NCBI GenBank assembly: GCA_964390805.1
Contig: CAYMKL010000003.1
Span: 39,965 to 103,964 of the forward strand
Direction: 5' to 3'
From: CAYMKL01 sp964390805
Lineage (GTDB): Bacteria; Chloroflexota; Anaerolineae; VGOG01
DNA length: 64,000 nt
Positions 27,572 through 36,100 of this stretch are shown here, piece by piece. The notes beneath the pieces were generated by a model. It ran no database searches. It saw nothing but the letters and a program-made list of their open reading frames with translations, and was not told the DNA's origin. The stretch's first letter is position 1. Every line of letters starts with the position of its first letter. The translations under genes were made by a program, and so were the position numbers.

Positions 27572-29626
27572 TTACCGCAACACCTGGCGGATGCCGGCGA
27601 TGATGGCCTCCACATTGGGAATGGCCGCGTCTTCCAGCGGCTCGCTCATGGGGATGGGCACATCGGCGGCACAGACCCGCACCACCGGCGCATCCAGCCA
27701 GTCGAACAACTCCTCCTGGATGCGCGCGGCCAGTTCGCTGATGAATGACCCCGTCTTGCAGGCCTCGGTGACGCCCACCACCCGCCCGGTCTTCTTCACC
27801 GACGCAGCCACCGCGTCCATGTCCAGCGGCTTGAGCGTGCGCAGGTCAATCACTTCTACACTGATTCCCTCCCCCGCCAACTGTTCGGCGGCCTCTAACG
27901 CCCGGTGCACCATACGCGAGTAGGTAATCAGCGTCACGTCGGAGCCCTCGCGCTTGACGTCGGCCACGCCAAAGGGGATGACGTAATCCTCGTCGGGCAC
28001 GTGGCCCTCGACGCCGTAGAGCATCTTGTGCTCGATGAACATGACCGGGTTGTCGTCGCGGATGGCCGCCTTGAGCAACCCCTTGGCGTCGTAAGGGGTG
28101 CTGGGCATGACGACGTAGATGCCGGGGAAGTGCACCCACAGTGCCTCCAGCGATTGCGAATGGTGGGCGGCGATGGATCGCCCAGTACCTCCCTCAGTGC
28201 GAATGACCATGGGCACAGTCGTCTTGCCGCCGAACATGTAGCGGTTCTTGGCCCCCTGGTTAGCGATCTGGTCCATGGCCAGCGGTGTAAAGTCCACGTA
28301 CATGATCTCGGCCACGGGCCGCGGGCCGCACATGGCCGCACCTACCGCTGCTCCACCAATGGTCGCCTCGGAGATCGGCGTGTCGCGCACCCGATCCGGC
28401 CCGAACTCCTCAAAGAGCCCCCGCGTGGCGCCGTAGGCCCCGCCGTACAGGCCCACGTCCTCCCCCATCACGAACACGTTGGGATCACGCAGCATCTCCT
28501 CGCGCAATGCTTCCTGGATGGCCTGCCGGTACTGGATCTTGTGTGTGCCCGGACCGCCAGTCCTGCACAGTGCCCGTAGCTCCCGCTCGCGGGCCACGTC
28601 CGCCCCCGTCCACTTGAACGGTGCGTAGACGTACCGTTCCAACTCCTCCACGGGCGGTGTGGGCGAATCGAGGGCGAACTCCGTCGCCTCCTCGATCGCC
28701 CGTTCGGCCTGCTCCTCTATCGCGTCAATCTCCGCCTCCGTTGCAACCCTCGCTTCGACCAGGCGGGCAGCGAAGGTGGGAATGGGATCGCGCGTCTTCC
28801 ATACGACCTCCTCCTCCTTCGTACGATACTTGCGTGGGTCGGAGCGGGAATGGCCGTACCAGCGGTAGGTTTTGCACTCGATAAGGGAAGGCCCTTCTCC
28901 ACGGCGGGCACGCTCGACGGCCTTGCTCACCGCCTGGCGCACGGCCAGCACGTCCATGCCGTCCACCACCTCACCGGGGATGCCATAGGCACAGGCACGG
29001 TCGGCGATGTCCAGTTGCGCCGCAGCTTTCTGGACGGGCGTGGACATGCCATACAGGTTGTTCTCCACGATGTAGACCACCGGCAGATCCCAGAGGGCCG
29101 CCATGTTGAGCGATTCGTGAAAGTTGCCCGTGTTGGACGCGCCGTCGCCGAAGAAGCAGAGTACGACCCGATCTGTGTCCAGTAATTGCTGGGCCAGCCC
29201 CGCGCCTGTGGCCACCGGGATGTTGCCTCCCACGATGCCGGTGGCCCCCAGATTTCCCTTCTCCACGTCGGCGATGTGCATGGAGCCCCCCCGGCCCAGG
29301 CAGTAGCCAGTGGCGCGACCGCACAACTCGGCCATCATCTTGTTGTAATGCTCCTGCTGCGCCTCCTCTGTCTTGCTCAGGGAAGCGCCCCGGGCGTGGC
29401 AGTGGCCGTGGCCGCGATGGGTGCTGGTGATGAGGTCGTCGTCCCGCAGGGCGGAGATAGCTCCCACGGCCACCGCCTCCTCGCCAGCGTACAGGTGCGA
29501 CGCACCCTTAATCAGGTCGCGCCCCAGCAGCTCATAGACCTTATCCTCGAACATACGAATCTCCCACATCTGCCGCAGGAGATCGAGGGCCTGTTCTTTG
29601 GAGATTGGATATTGAATGTTGGACAT
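27572..29626 (-). CDS. 2-oxoacid dehydrogenase E1, fused alpha-beta
   Basis: A 684-residue single-chain E1. Residues 1-330 are the alpha part with the thiamine diphosphate motif GDG...NN (160-190, GDGASNTGNFHESLN). Residues about 362-684 are the beta part (VFVMGEDVGLYGGAYG, DTPISEATIGGAAVGAA, HHSQSLEALWVHFPG). Separate alpha and beta chains are the rule for this family, so the fusion is notable. It decarboxylates a 2-oxo acid and loads E2. The first residues (SNIQYPIS) are encoded by the end of a heptamer array that also supplies the purine-rich leader. Pyruvate, acetoin and branched-chain substrates all remain possible. Confidence 0.9.
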   Translation of the reverse strand: MSNIQYPISKEQALDLLRQMWEIRMFEDKVYELLGRDLIKGASHLYAGEEAVAVGAISALRDDDLITSTHRGHGHCHARGASLSKTEEAQQEHYNKMMAELCGRATGYCLGRGGSMHIADVEKGNLGATGIVGGNIPVATGAGLAQQLLDTDRVVLCFFGDGASNTGNFHESLNMAALWDLPVVYIVENNLYGMSTPVQKAAAQLDIADRACAYGIPGEVVDGMDVLAVRQAVSKAVERARRGEGPSLIECKTYRWYGHSRSDPRKYRTKEEEVVWKTRDPIPTFAARLVEARVATEAEIDAIEEQAERAIEEATEFALDSPTPPVEELERYVYAPFKWTGADVARERELRALCRTGGPGTHKIQYRQAIQEALREEMLRDPNVFVMGEDVGLYGGAYGATRGLFEEFGPDRVRDTPISEATIGGAAVGAAMCGPRPVAEIMYVDFTPLAMDQIANQGAKNRYMFGGKTTVPMVIRTEGGTGRSIAAHHSQSLEALWVHFPGIYVVMPSTPYDAKGLLKAAIRDDNPVMFIEHKMLYGVEGHVPDEDYVIPFGVADVKREGSDVTLITYSRMVHRALEAAEQLAGEGISVEVIDLRTLKPLDMDAVAASVKKTGRVVGVTEACKTGSFISELAARIQEELFDWLDAPVVRVCAADVPIPMSEPLEDAAIPNVEAIIAGIRQVLR

Positions 29627-29634
29627 TTTCTCCC

Positions 29635-29683
29635 TTCTACTTTCTAATTTCTAATTTCTAACTTCCATCTTCTAACTTCCAGA
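29635..29683. repeat. TTCTAAT heptamer array before fused E1
   Basis: Seven consecutive units (TTCTACT, TTCTAAT, TTCTAAT, TTCTAAC, TTCCATC, TTCTAAC, TTCCAGA) fill the spacer and continue in period into the first codons of the fused E1 gene. Confidence 0.8.
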
Positions 29684-29686
29684 CCA

Positions 29687-30520
29687 TCAGCCCATCTCCT
29701 GCCCGCCGGTCACGTTGATGGCCTGACCGGTCATGTAGCTGGCCTGGTCTGATGCCAGAAAGACGACCACGTTACACACGTCGTCGTAGGTGCAGCCGCG
29801 CTTCATCGGCACCTGATCAATGTATTTCTGGCGCACCTGCTCTTCAGTGATGCCCCACTTCTTGGCATACTGCTCGTACAGCGAGTCAACCCACAACGGC
29901 GAATCGAGCAGGTTGCCAGGACAGACGGCGTTGACGCGCACGCCATACTCCGCCAGCTCCAGGGCGATGCTTTGCGTCAAGCCGATGCTGCCGAACTTGG
30001 AGGCAGCGTAGGCTGAGTTTTTGTAGCTACCCTTTTTGCCGGACTTGGAGTTGATCTGGATGATCACGCCGCTCCGCTTATCAACGCCGCTGCGCTGCGC
30101 CTTCATCACGCGGGCGGCGTGTTTGGCGCACAGGAAGTAGCCGAACAGATTCACGTTGATCACGGCCTGCCATTTGTCGGCCGGAAACTCGTCCACCGCC
30201 TCGGCGATGAGGATGCCGGCGTTGGACACGAGGATGTCGAGTTGCCCAAACTCTTGCACAGCGCGATCCACCATCGCCGCCACCTGATCCTCGTTGGTCA
30301 CGTTCACCTGGACGGCGATGGCACGCTTGTCCTGAGCCCGGTCGAAGGGACGGTCGGTCTGCGCCACGATGTCGGCAGCAACGCGCTCTGCGCCCTCCAG
30401 GTTCAGATCGGCGACGACGACGTGCGCCCCTTCGCGGGCCAGCCGGCGACAGATGGCTTCGCCAAGCCCCCGCGCGCCGCCCGTTACAATTGCAACGCGG
30501 TCTTGTAGTAATTGGCCCAT
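29687..30520 (-). CDS. SDR, sorbitol-6-phosphate 2-dehydrogenase-like
   Basis: A 277-residue short-chain dehydrogenase: TGGARGLG near 13-20, SNAG near 98, INSKSGKKG with the catalytic serine near 150, and YAASK near 162-166. The SKSGKKGS segment and the late insert with the sequence EEQVRQKYIDQVPMKRGC are characteristic of SrlD-type sorbitol-6-phosphate 2-dehydrogenases, so a polyol or polyol phosphate is the likely substrate. Residues 57-66 (RPFDRAQDK) are a repeat-derived insertion. GTG 30523 precedes ATG 30520; ATG is preferred. The ribosome site is weak. Confidence 0.83.
   Translation of the reverse strand: MGQLLQDRVAIVTGGARGLGEAICRRLAREGAHVVVADLNLEGAERVAADIVAQTDRPFDRAQDKRAIAVQVNVTNEDQVAAMVDRAVQEFGQLDILVSNAGILIAEAVDEFPADKWQAVINVNLFGYFLCAKHAARVMKAQRSGVDKRSGVIIQINSKSGKKGSYKNSAYAASKFGSIGLTQSIALELAEYGVRVNAVCPGNLLDSPLWVDSLYEQYAKKWGITEEQVRQKYIDQVPMKRGCTYDDVCNVVVFLASDQASYMTGQAINVTGGQEMG
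30326..30350 (-). repeat. CCTTCGAC/GCTCAGGAC repeat in the SDR gene
   Basis: Nearly identical to the 24-mers at 35221 and 57467 but read in a different frame, giving RPFDRAQDK instead of PSTGLRTS. Confidence 0.75.
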
Positions 30521-30538
30521 CACAATGCTCTGTCATTG

Positions 30539-30588
30539 ACGCAACACGTGATACGAAGCACGTGTTGCGTGCTGCGTGTTGCGTGTTC
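30539..30588. repeat. Hairpin and GCGTGTT heptamers between SDR and dehydrogenase
   Basis: ACGCAACACGTG (30539-30550) pairs exactly with 30559-30570. GCGTGCT/GCGTGTT units in sevens follow to 30588. The same heptamer occurs inside the next gene at 31690-31717. Confidence 0.75.
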
Positions 30589-30592
30589 CGTT

Positions 30593-32308
30593 CTACAGCA
30601 ACATGAGTCGTAAGAACTCTTCCTCGGCCTCTACCGTCCACTCGCGACCCTCTCTGAGCCTGGCGTAGACGCTGGGCAATTTGCCTTTCAATTCGGGCAG
30701 CGGAGTGAGGGGCATCTCTTTGATGTGTGGGTAGATGACGATTTTACCAGGGAACGCCGCGTCCTTCACCGCCTGCAAGCCGTCGCGTGCGGCCTTGAGC
30801 GAGCCGACCGCTGCCACCGACCGGTTGGGCGATAGTGCGCCGGATTCCACCTGGTGTACCATCAGAAGCAGGTCTTCGATGGTCGAGGCCGAGTGGCCGA
30901 TAACCCGCGTATCCTTCAGGTAGGCGTCGCTTGAATCGAGCCGGACCTTCGTGCCCCGGGCCACGCCGGCAAAGACGTTCATCACACCTTTGGAGACCAG
31001 ATAGGTCGCGACATCGGCAATGACGGCAGGAACGGGCGCCAGCACAACGATGTCGTCGAAGCCCCGCTCTTTGAAAGGGGCCATGCCTGCCACATATTCT
31101 TCTTCGTTCATTGGATTGAGGCAGATGAATTCTATACCTTTGGCCTCCGCATCGGCGGCGAAGGTGGCCCACAGATCCATCAGGCGCAGGTCGCTGACGT
31201 CAGTGCAGACGATGGTGGAGGGGCCGTCGGCGATCTGGATGGCACGCTGGACGTGCATGCGCCCCATCGGCCCGCCAGCGCCTACGAACCAGGCCCGCCC
31301 GGCCGGCTTGAGCGCAGAGCGAACCGGCACGTCGCTGTAGGCGCGGGCAATGTCGGGGCCAGGGCCGCCCACGTAGATCCAACGGTTGTAGTGCACGCGC
31401 CCGACGTCAACCTCAACTTTGCGGGGGAGCGGCGCGTCGGCGATGAGGGCCATGACGCCGAAGTAGGCCAGACAGGGACTGACTGTCTCGATGAGGTCGG
31501 GATCGGCGCCCAGCAGGACGATGTCGTCCACCTTCTGCACGGGCGGGGCGGTTACGTCGTCCACTTCGATCGCCTCCACGCCCAGCGCCTCGGCCCGCGT
31601 CCTCAGCCAGGCGGCGAATTCGGCGGGGACGTCGGTGAGCAGCAGGCGGATGGGGTGCGCAGATTCATCAAAGCCGGCAGTGATGGTATACGTGTTGCGT
31701 GTTGCGTGTTGCGTGCCAATAACCCAGGTGATTCCGCCCGCTTTGAGCGAGGTGCGGTACTTGAGCTGATAGGCGGCGATGACACAAGCCCATGGCTCGG
31801 TGAGGGCGCTCTCCGCGTAGCCGATGGCGGATTTGAGGGGGATGAGGTAGTTACCGTGGTCCCCGTTGAGCACTCGCTGATCAATCACGTTGTACTGGGA
31901 AAGCCCGCCTTGGATCTCATAGCCGTAGGCGTAGCCCACGCCGCCCACGAAGATGTCGGCCTGAATGATGAAACGGTCGCCAACGTGATACTGGTCGCGC
32001 AGGTTCTCGCCCACGCCGACGATGGTCATGCACACCTCGTGCCCTAGCACCACCGGATCGGTCTGCATATCGCGGTAGATGCGGGGATGTCCCTCGCCTG
32101 CCCGGATGACCTTGACGTCGGAGAAGCAAAGGCCACAGGCGTCGTGGCGGACCAGCAGCTCATCCGGGCCGTATTGCGGCATCGGTACCTCGATGGGTTG
32201 GCCGTCTCGCCCCAGGTTCTCGAACCCCGCGCCGTACAGGGGCCAGAGGCGGTTGTGGTCGGGCAGTGGCGCGTCAGCACGCCGATAGTCGGATAACTTA
32301 TCGGACAT
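30593..32308 (-). CDS. Zinc-dependent MDR dehydrogenase, sorbose-1-phosphate reductase-like
   Basis: A 571-residue medium-chain dehydrogenase. The N-terminal catalytic domain carries the zinc ligand Cys61 (CGLCFSDV) and GHE (89-91). A clear NAD-binding turn GAGGPMG lies at 343-349. Between them is an extra alpha/beta region (about 192-330). This makes the protein some 160 residues longer than SorE-type enzymes, which it otherwise resembles. A GCGTGTT heptamer array inside the gene adds GTQHATRNTYT at 198-208. ATG 32308 (MSDKLSD, AAAGGAAC upstream) overlaps the previous gene by 11 bases; the longer frame to 32380 is not supported. Substrate probably a ketose or polyol phosphate. Confidence 0.75.
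   Translation of the reverse strand: MSDKLSDYRRADAPLPDHNRLWPLYGAGFENLGRDGQPIEVPMPQYGPDELLVRHDACGLCFSDVKVIRAGEGHPRIYRDMQTDPVVLGHEVCMTIVGVGENLRDQYHVGDRFIIQADIFVGGVGYAYGYEIQGGLSQYNVIDQRVLNGDHGNYLIPLKSAIGYAESALTEPWACVIAAYQLKYRTSLKAGGITWVIGTQHATRNTYTITAGFDESAHPIRLLLTDVPAEFAAWLRTRAEALGVEAIEVDDVTAPPVQKVDDIVLLGADPDLIETVSPCLAYFGVMALIADAPLPRKVEVDVGRVHYNRWIYVGGPGPDIARAYSDVPVRSALKPAGRAWFVGAGGPMGRMHVQRAIQIADGPSTIVCTDVSDLRLMDLWATFAADAEAKGIEFICLNPMNEEEYVAGMAPFKERGFDDIVVLAPVPAVIADVATYLVSKGVMNVFAGVARGTKVRLDSSDAYLKDTRVIGHSASTIEDLLLMVHQVESGALSPNRSVAAVGSLKAARDGLQAVKDAAFPGKIVIYPHIKEMPLTPLPELKGKLPSVYARLREGREWTVEAEEEFLRLMLL
31690..31717 (-). repeat. GCGTGTT heptamer array inside the MDR gene
   Basis: Four units in phase (ACGTGTT, GCGTGTT, GCGTGTT, GCGTGCC). 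The 28 bases keep the frame and encode an unusual His/Thr/Arg/Asn peptide at the first strand of the extra alpha/beta region. Confidence 0.8.
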
Positions 32309-32645
32309 TGTGTTCCTTTGGCAGCTCAAACTCGCCATCCCCATTCGGCTCGAATTCCAGCACTTTGACAATAGCATCAATGTTCAGAGGACCATAAATG
32401 TGGGGAAAGCGCTCCCCGCCTTCGGGGCCTTCATACCGGATTTCAGCCTCCACTCTGTCGGGTGCGATGCAGAGGAGCACCAACCCCTCTTGAGCACGAA
32501 ACAACGCATTTGCCACTTTGATTACCTGCTGTGGGGTTGAGCAGTGTATGAAGCCCTCAGAGTCCAAAGTATCAACATGATAGACTCCAGCCGATTCTGC
32601 CTGGTCCCATTGTTCACGTTTTGCGATGTGTAAGATGATTCCCAT
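32298..32645 (-). CDS. DUF952 family protein
   Basis: A 115-residue small cytoplasmic protein. HIAKREQWDQAESAG at the start, EGFIHCSTPQQV near 30-41 and FPHIYGPLN near 83-91 are the hallmarks of DUF952. The family is small, sometimes labelled glutathione S-transferase-like, and has no established reaction. It lies inside the sugar gene run with an 11-base overlap to the next gene. The neighbours do not define its role. Confidence 0.85.
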   Translation of the reverse strand: MGIILHIAKREQWDQAESAGVYHVDTLDSEGFIHCSTPQQVIKVANALFRAQEGLVLLCIAPDRVEAEIRYEGPEGGERFPHIYGPLNIDAIVKVLEFEPNGDGEFELPKEHNVR

Positions 32646-32655
32646 GGCAATCTTC

Positions 32656-34074
32656 TCATACCAATCTCGACAAGATGTCGGCTGGCGACATTGACGAATC
32701 CAGTCGCTTTAGCCTTGCCATACCGACCTTCCCCGGCGGCACCTGGTACCCCACCCCGGTGTAGAAATCGTTGCGCCCACGTCTGGACGGCATGTGAGTC
32801 TGCGCCCATTCGCTCTGGTAGCCCAGGCCCAGCGCGCGCTGAAGGACGGTGTGCCCATAGATGAAATACGCGCCGTCTAGAAACGCCTGGCGTAGCGGGG
32901 ACAGTTCCGGGGCATTGAGATCGTCCATCAGCTTTTGCCCAAAACTGTTCATCTCCGTCCCGATGTGCAAAGGCAAATCCAGATTCTGGGCAAGCCGGAC
33001 GACGTGGTACAGTTTTTGCACCTTGACGCGACGGGTCTGGGGGTCAGCAATGTTCCAGTTGCGGTCGGGGATGATGTTGAGGGCCACGACGCCCTTACTG
33101 ATCAGCAAATCCAACAACTCTTCGATAGCCTGTTCGCCGGCAGAGAGGCCGTCCAACCAGGCAGCGCAAGGTAACGCGCCGCACGCTACAATCAGTTTGT
33201 GAAACTCGTCCACTGTGGGGAACGTGTCGGCACTGGGCTGAACGTATCCTATGCCGCCGCGCTTCATCAATTTGGCGCGGATCAGGTTTTGGAAACTGGG
33301 AGTGTCACCCATGAGCGTCGTTACCCGGCCAGGCTCGACGTTCAGTTTGTCGGCCCAGAATTCAATCGGGTTGGGGACGATGCGCTCCGCGGCTCGCACG
33401 TAGGCCACGACTATATGGCGTTCGGTGGCGTTGCCCGCCGGGGTGAGGGGCAATACATCTCGTTCATAGTCAATCGTCACCGGGGCCAGGTAGGCATTGA
33501 CACGGTCTGTCATCCCCCGGTTGCGCCTGGCAGCCCGCTGCCGCAAATCGTCCAGGATGCTGGCTGTTGTCTCAGTCACCTGGCTTGAGGTAAACCCAAT
33601 GCCCATGTGGTAGCAGACGCCCGGCTCGCCCGGCGAGTTGATCTCGCGGTTGGCAAACTCGGGAATGTAGACGCGGGTCTCTATTCCTGCGCTGCCGCGC
33701 ACCCCGACCAGTTCGCAGGCGTCCAGGAATTCGTCTATGCCATCCAGCACGTCGAAATCCACGATGCCCATTAACCTGAAGCCACGCCGCTTGGCCAACC
33801 AGGCCAGCGATGTGGGTGAGTGACCGTAGGCATTGAAAGAGAAAAAAGTGTGGCAGTGCATGTTGGCCACGTCTGCCCCCCCTTCATCCCCCCCAACGTT
33901 GGGGGGGAAAGAGGGGGGGCTAACACTGCCCTGCTGAGCCAAAGCGACCAGTTCTGCCAGGGCTTGGGCACGCATAGATGGGTCGAAATCATTGAGGCTC
34001 GCTTCGAGATTCGGTTGATCCAATCCTGCTCGACCTGGATCGTCAGATCCAGGCCAACGGCGGGGATTTGGCAA
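32656..34074 (-). CDS. PHP-domain metal-dependent phosphoesterase-like protein
   Basis: A 472-residue protein with a PHP active site: HxH at residues 73-75 (NMHCHTFFSFNAYGHSP), GIVDFDV near 108, HMGIGF, and conserved DRNWNI and HIGTEMN segments toward the C-terminus. PHP proteins hydrolyse phosphate esters with two or three metals; the substrate is not evident. Residues about 52-67 are encoded by a palindromic C/G-run insertion just before the HxH motif. The start is uncertain: TTG 34074 has AGGGGA in front, while homology seems to begin near residue 18. Confidence 0.75.
   Translation of the reverse strand: MPNPRRWPGSDDPGRAGLDQPNLEASLNDFDPSMRAQALAELVALAQQGSVSPPSFPPNVGGDEGGADVANMHCHTFFSFNAYGHSPTSLAWLAKRRGFRLMGIVDFDVLDGIDEFLDACELVGVRGSAGIETRVYIPEFANREINSPGEPGVCYHMGIGFTSSQVTETTASILDDLRQRAARRNRGMTDRVNAYLAPVTIDYERDVLPLTPAGNATERHIVVAYVRAAERIVPNPIEFWADKLNVEPGRVTTLMGDTPSFQNLIRAKLMKRGGIGYVQPSADTFPTVDEFHKLIVACGALPCAAWLDGLSAGEQAIEELLDLLISKGVVALNIIPDRNWNIADPQTRRVKVQKLYHVVRLAQNLDLPLHIGTEMNSFGQKLMDDLNAPELSPLRQAFLDGAYFIYGHTVLQRALGLGYQSEWAQTHMPSRRGRNDFYTGVGYQVPPGKVGMARLKRLDSSMSPADILSRLV
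33876..33919. repeat. C-run/G-run palindrome inserted in the PHP gene
   Basis: Perfect arms 33887-33897 and 33898-33908 meet at AACGTT; further C and G runs extend the symmetry with mismatches. It encodes PPSFPPNVGGDEGG, which is not expected in the PHP family. Confidence 0.75.
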
Positions 34075-34148
34075 TCCCCTTGGAGCAGTCTTGGATCCGG
34101 TGAAGCTGGCAATTCGCTGGTTGATTGGTCCCCTCCTCGGACCTCGGT

Positions 34149-35306
34149 CTAGGCCGAAAGCCGGATAACCGCCCGCAACACACCCTTGTCGTAAGCAGCG
34201 ACCGTCTCAAATGCCTCGGCGATGCGCTCCAGGGGAAATGTGTGAGTGATCAGAGATTTGACATCCACCATGCCCGTCTGCACCAGGCGGATGGCGCGGG
34301 GATAGGTGTGCTTCATGCGCCGCACCAGCTTGATGGTCAAACCCTTGTGGCGGACGGTGGATGCGTTCATGGTCATGGTGTCATCGGCCGGGATGCCGGC
34401 GACGATCACCTTGCCGCCGATGCGCGTCACCGCAGCGGCTTGCTGAGGGGTCTCCGGCGCACCGGCGGCCTCGAAAGCCACATCCACTCCGCGACCGCCG
34501 GTCAGCCTCATGATCTCGGCAACGACGTCCCCCCCCTTTTCATAAGGGTCGAGCGCTGCATCGGCAACGTAGTCCAGGGCGAATTGCCGCCGGTAGGCCA
34601 GCGGTTCGGTCATATAGATCGCGCTGGCACCAGATGCCTCGGCCACCGCCGCTATCAACAACCCGATGGGACCGGCTCCCAGCACGGCGACGGTATGCCC
34701 TGGTCTCAAGTGTGCCAGGTCAACGGCGTGGATGGCGACGCCCAGCGGTTCCAGCATCGCGCCCTCCGCAGGCTCCAACCCTTGCGGCAAGGGAAAGCAG
34801 TTTTCGGCGGGTATGACGGTGTACTCAGCGAAAACGCCGTTGATCGGCGGCGTGCCGCAAAAGCGAACGTCCGGGCACAGGTTGGGGTGCCCATGTTGGC
34901 AGGATTCGCACCCCCCGCAGGAGATCGCCGGCTCGACGGCGACCAACTGCCCGACGTCTAACCTCTCGACCCCCGTGCCTAACTCGGCGACCCTGGCCGA
35001 GAACTCGTGCCCCATGATGATGGGGGCGGTCACCACCTGGCTGCCGATGCGGCCTTCCAGGTAATAGTGGACGTCGGAGCCGCACACCCCCACGGAGGCC
35101 ACTTTCAGCAGTACCTCGCCGGTGCCGGGTGTGGGTCGGGGCAAAGTCTCCAGCCTCAGGTCGCGGATGCCATGCAGGCGCGCCGCGCGCATTGTGTTGG
35201 TAGATTGGTAAATTGGTAGACTTGTCCTGAGCCCAGTCGAAGGGTTGGTAGACTGGTCCTGCGCGTCTTGCACAACTTCGATATTCTTGCTATCCATTTC
35301 CCTCAT
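34149..35306 (-). CDS. Zinc-dependent alcohol/polyol dehydrogenase (sorbitol dehydrogenase-like)
   Basis: MDR enzyme. Catalytic zinc site CGSDVHYYLEG and GHEFSARV, structural zinc cysteines CGGCESCQHGHPNLC, Rossmann turn GAGPIG. The pattern with a glycine-rich start and HYYLEGRIG is that of sorbitol/xylitol/L-iditol dehydrogenases. The conserved protein starts at ATG 35192 (MRAARLHG), giving 347 residues. The frame is open to ATG 35306, which sits 3 bases after the upstream stop and would add 38 residues rich in QSTN and PSTGLRTS from repeat DNA. No ribosome site is seen at 35192, so coupled start at 35306 or 35297 is used here with reservations. Confidence 0.82.
   Translation of the reverse strand: MREMDSKNIEVVQDAQDQSTNPSTGLRTSLPIYQSTNTMRAARLHGIRDLRLETLPRPTPGTGEVLLKVASVGVCGSDVHYYLEGRIGSQVVTAPIIMGHEFSARVAELGTGVERLDVGQLVAVEPAISCGGCESCQHGHPNLCPDVRFCGTPPINGVFAEYTVIPAENCFPLPQGLEPAEGAMLEPLGVAIHAVDLAHLRPGHTVAVLGAGPIGLLIAAVAEASGASAIYMTEPLAYRRQFALDYVADAALDPYEKGGDVVAEIMRLTGGRGVDVAFEAAGAPETPQQAAAVTRIGGKVIVAGIPADDTMTMNASTVRHKGLTIKLVRRMKHTYPRAIRLVQTGMVDVKSLITHTFPLERIAEAFETVAAYDKGVLRAVIRLSA
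35193..35253. repeat. TTGGTAGA octamers with embedded 24-mer repeat
   Basis: TTGGTAGA, TTGGTAAA, TTGGTAGA (35197-35220) lead into the CTTGTCC...GTCGAAGGG 24-mer (35221-35244), then TTGGTAGA again. The 24-mer is identical to the one at 57467-57490. The array lies at or before the true start of the dehydrogenase. Confidence 0.75.
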
Positions 35307-35309
35307 CTG

Positions 35310-36065
35310 CTAACCGCTAACCTTGCGGCGATACGCTTCATCGGGGCGGGTATGAATGCGATCTACGTTCTCGGCCGTCAAAAAGTGTGGGCCACCCAGG
35401 GAGTAGGTGCCGAGCAACACGCGTGCCGCTTTGACGGTCATTGCGGTGATGTTCTCCACCTCTTGGGCAGTCCGTCCCAGAGCGATGAGACCGTGATTCT
35501 GCATCAGGATGACTTTGGGGATCTCGTGATGCGCGTCAATATACCGGTCAATCGAATCGCGAACCGCACGGGTCAGGGGCAAGCCGGGATCGGTGTAGGG
35601 AACGTAGACCGAAGCCGGGCCACAATAGACGATATGATCGGGGAAGAGCCGACCGGAGACCGCCTCTTCAGCTTTCTGCGAGCAGAGAAGCGCGTTGACG
35701 GCGGTGGGATGGGTATGTCCGATGAAATTGACGCCCTCCAGTTGCAAGGCCAGGGCGTGTAGCACGGTCTCCACCGACGGGCAGGCAGTCACGTCCGGAG
35801 TCACCTTGGCTGCCTCCAGACCCGCCTTGACATCGTCATCGCTGAGGTCATCTGTCTCCAGCAAGGCCAGTGCTTTGTCAAAGCACACCCGCACAAAGCC
35901 GGTGTGGTCAATGGTGCGCAGCTCAGTGCCGCTGGCCTTCACCCAAAAGGTATCTGCATCGGCGCGGGCAGAGGTGTTGCCCTCGCCCAGAATCACGTAG
36001 TCCGGGGCAGGGTCGCCCAGGTTGTTCGACATAGTAACAAGTTGCGACAGGATATCGTTCGACAT
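35310..36065 (-). CDS. Class II aldolase (rhamnulose/fuculose-1-phosphate aldolase-like)
   Basis: A 251-residue zinc aldolase of the class II/AraD-FucA fold. Motifs in order: GEGNTSAR near 28-35, KASGTEL near 43-49, HTHPT near 117-121 with zinc histidines, and MQNHGLIALG near 190 with the third histidine. It should split a 1-phosphorylated 6-deoxyketose into DHAP and L-lactaldehyde; rhamnulose-1-phosphate is the best guess because rhamnose isomerase is next upstream. The sequence also recalls the aldolase half of bifunctional RhaE proteins; no dehydrogenase half is attached. ATG follows GGGGAGAC. Confidence 0.83.
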   Translation of the reverse strand: MSNDILSQLVTMSNNLGDPAPDYVILGEGNTSARADADTFWVKASGTELRTIDHTGFVRVCFDKALALLETDDLSDDDVKAGLEAAKVTPDVTACPSVETVLHALALQLEGVNFIGHTHPTAVNALLCSQKAEEAVSGRLFPDHIVYCGPASVYVPYTDPGLPLTRAVRDSIDRYIDAHHEIPKVILMQNHGLIALGRTAQEVENITAMTVKAARVLLGTYSLGGPHFLTAENVDRIHTRPDEAYRRKVSG

Positions 36066-36100
36066 AGGGTCTCCCCATTTGCTTGATATGAATATTGGCT

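Noticed and set aside
26214..27923. A 569-codon plus-strand frame over the E2 region.
   Set aside because: Antisense to E2 and E1, rich in His/Arg/Gln as expected for a shadow, with no ribosome site.
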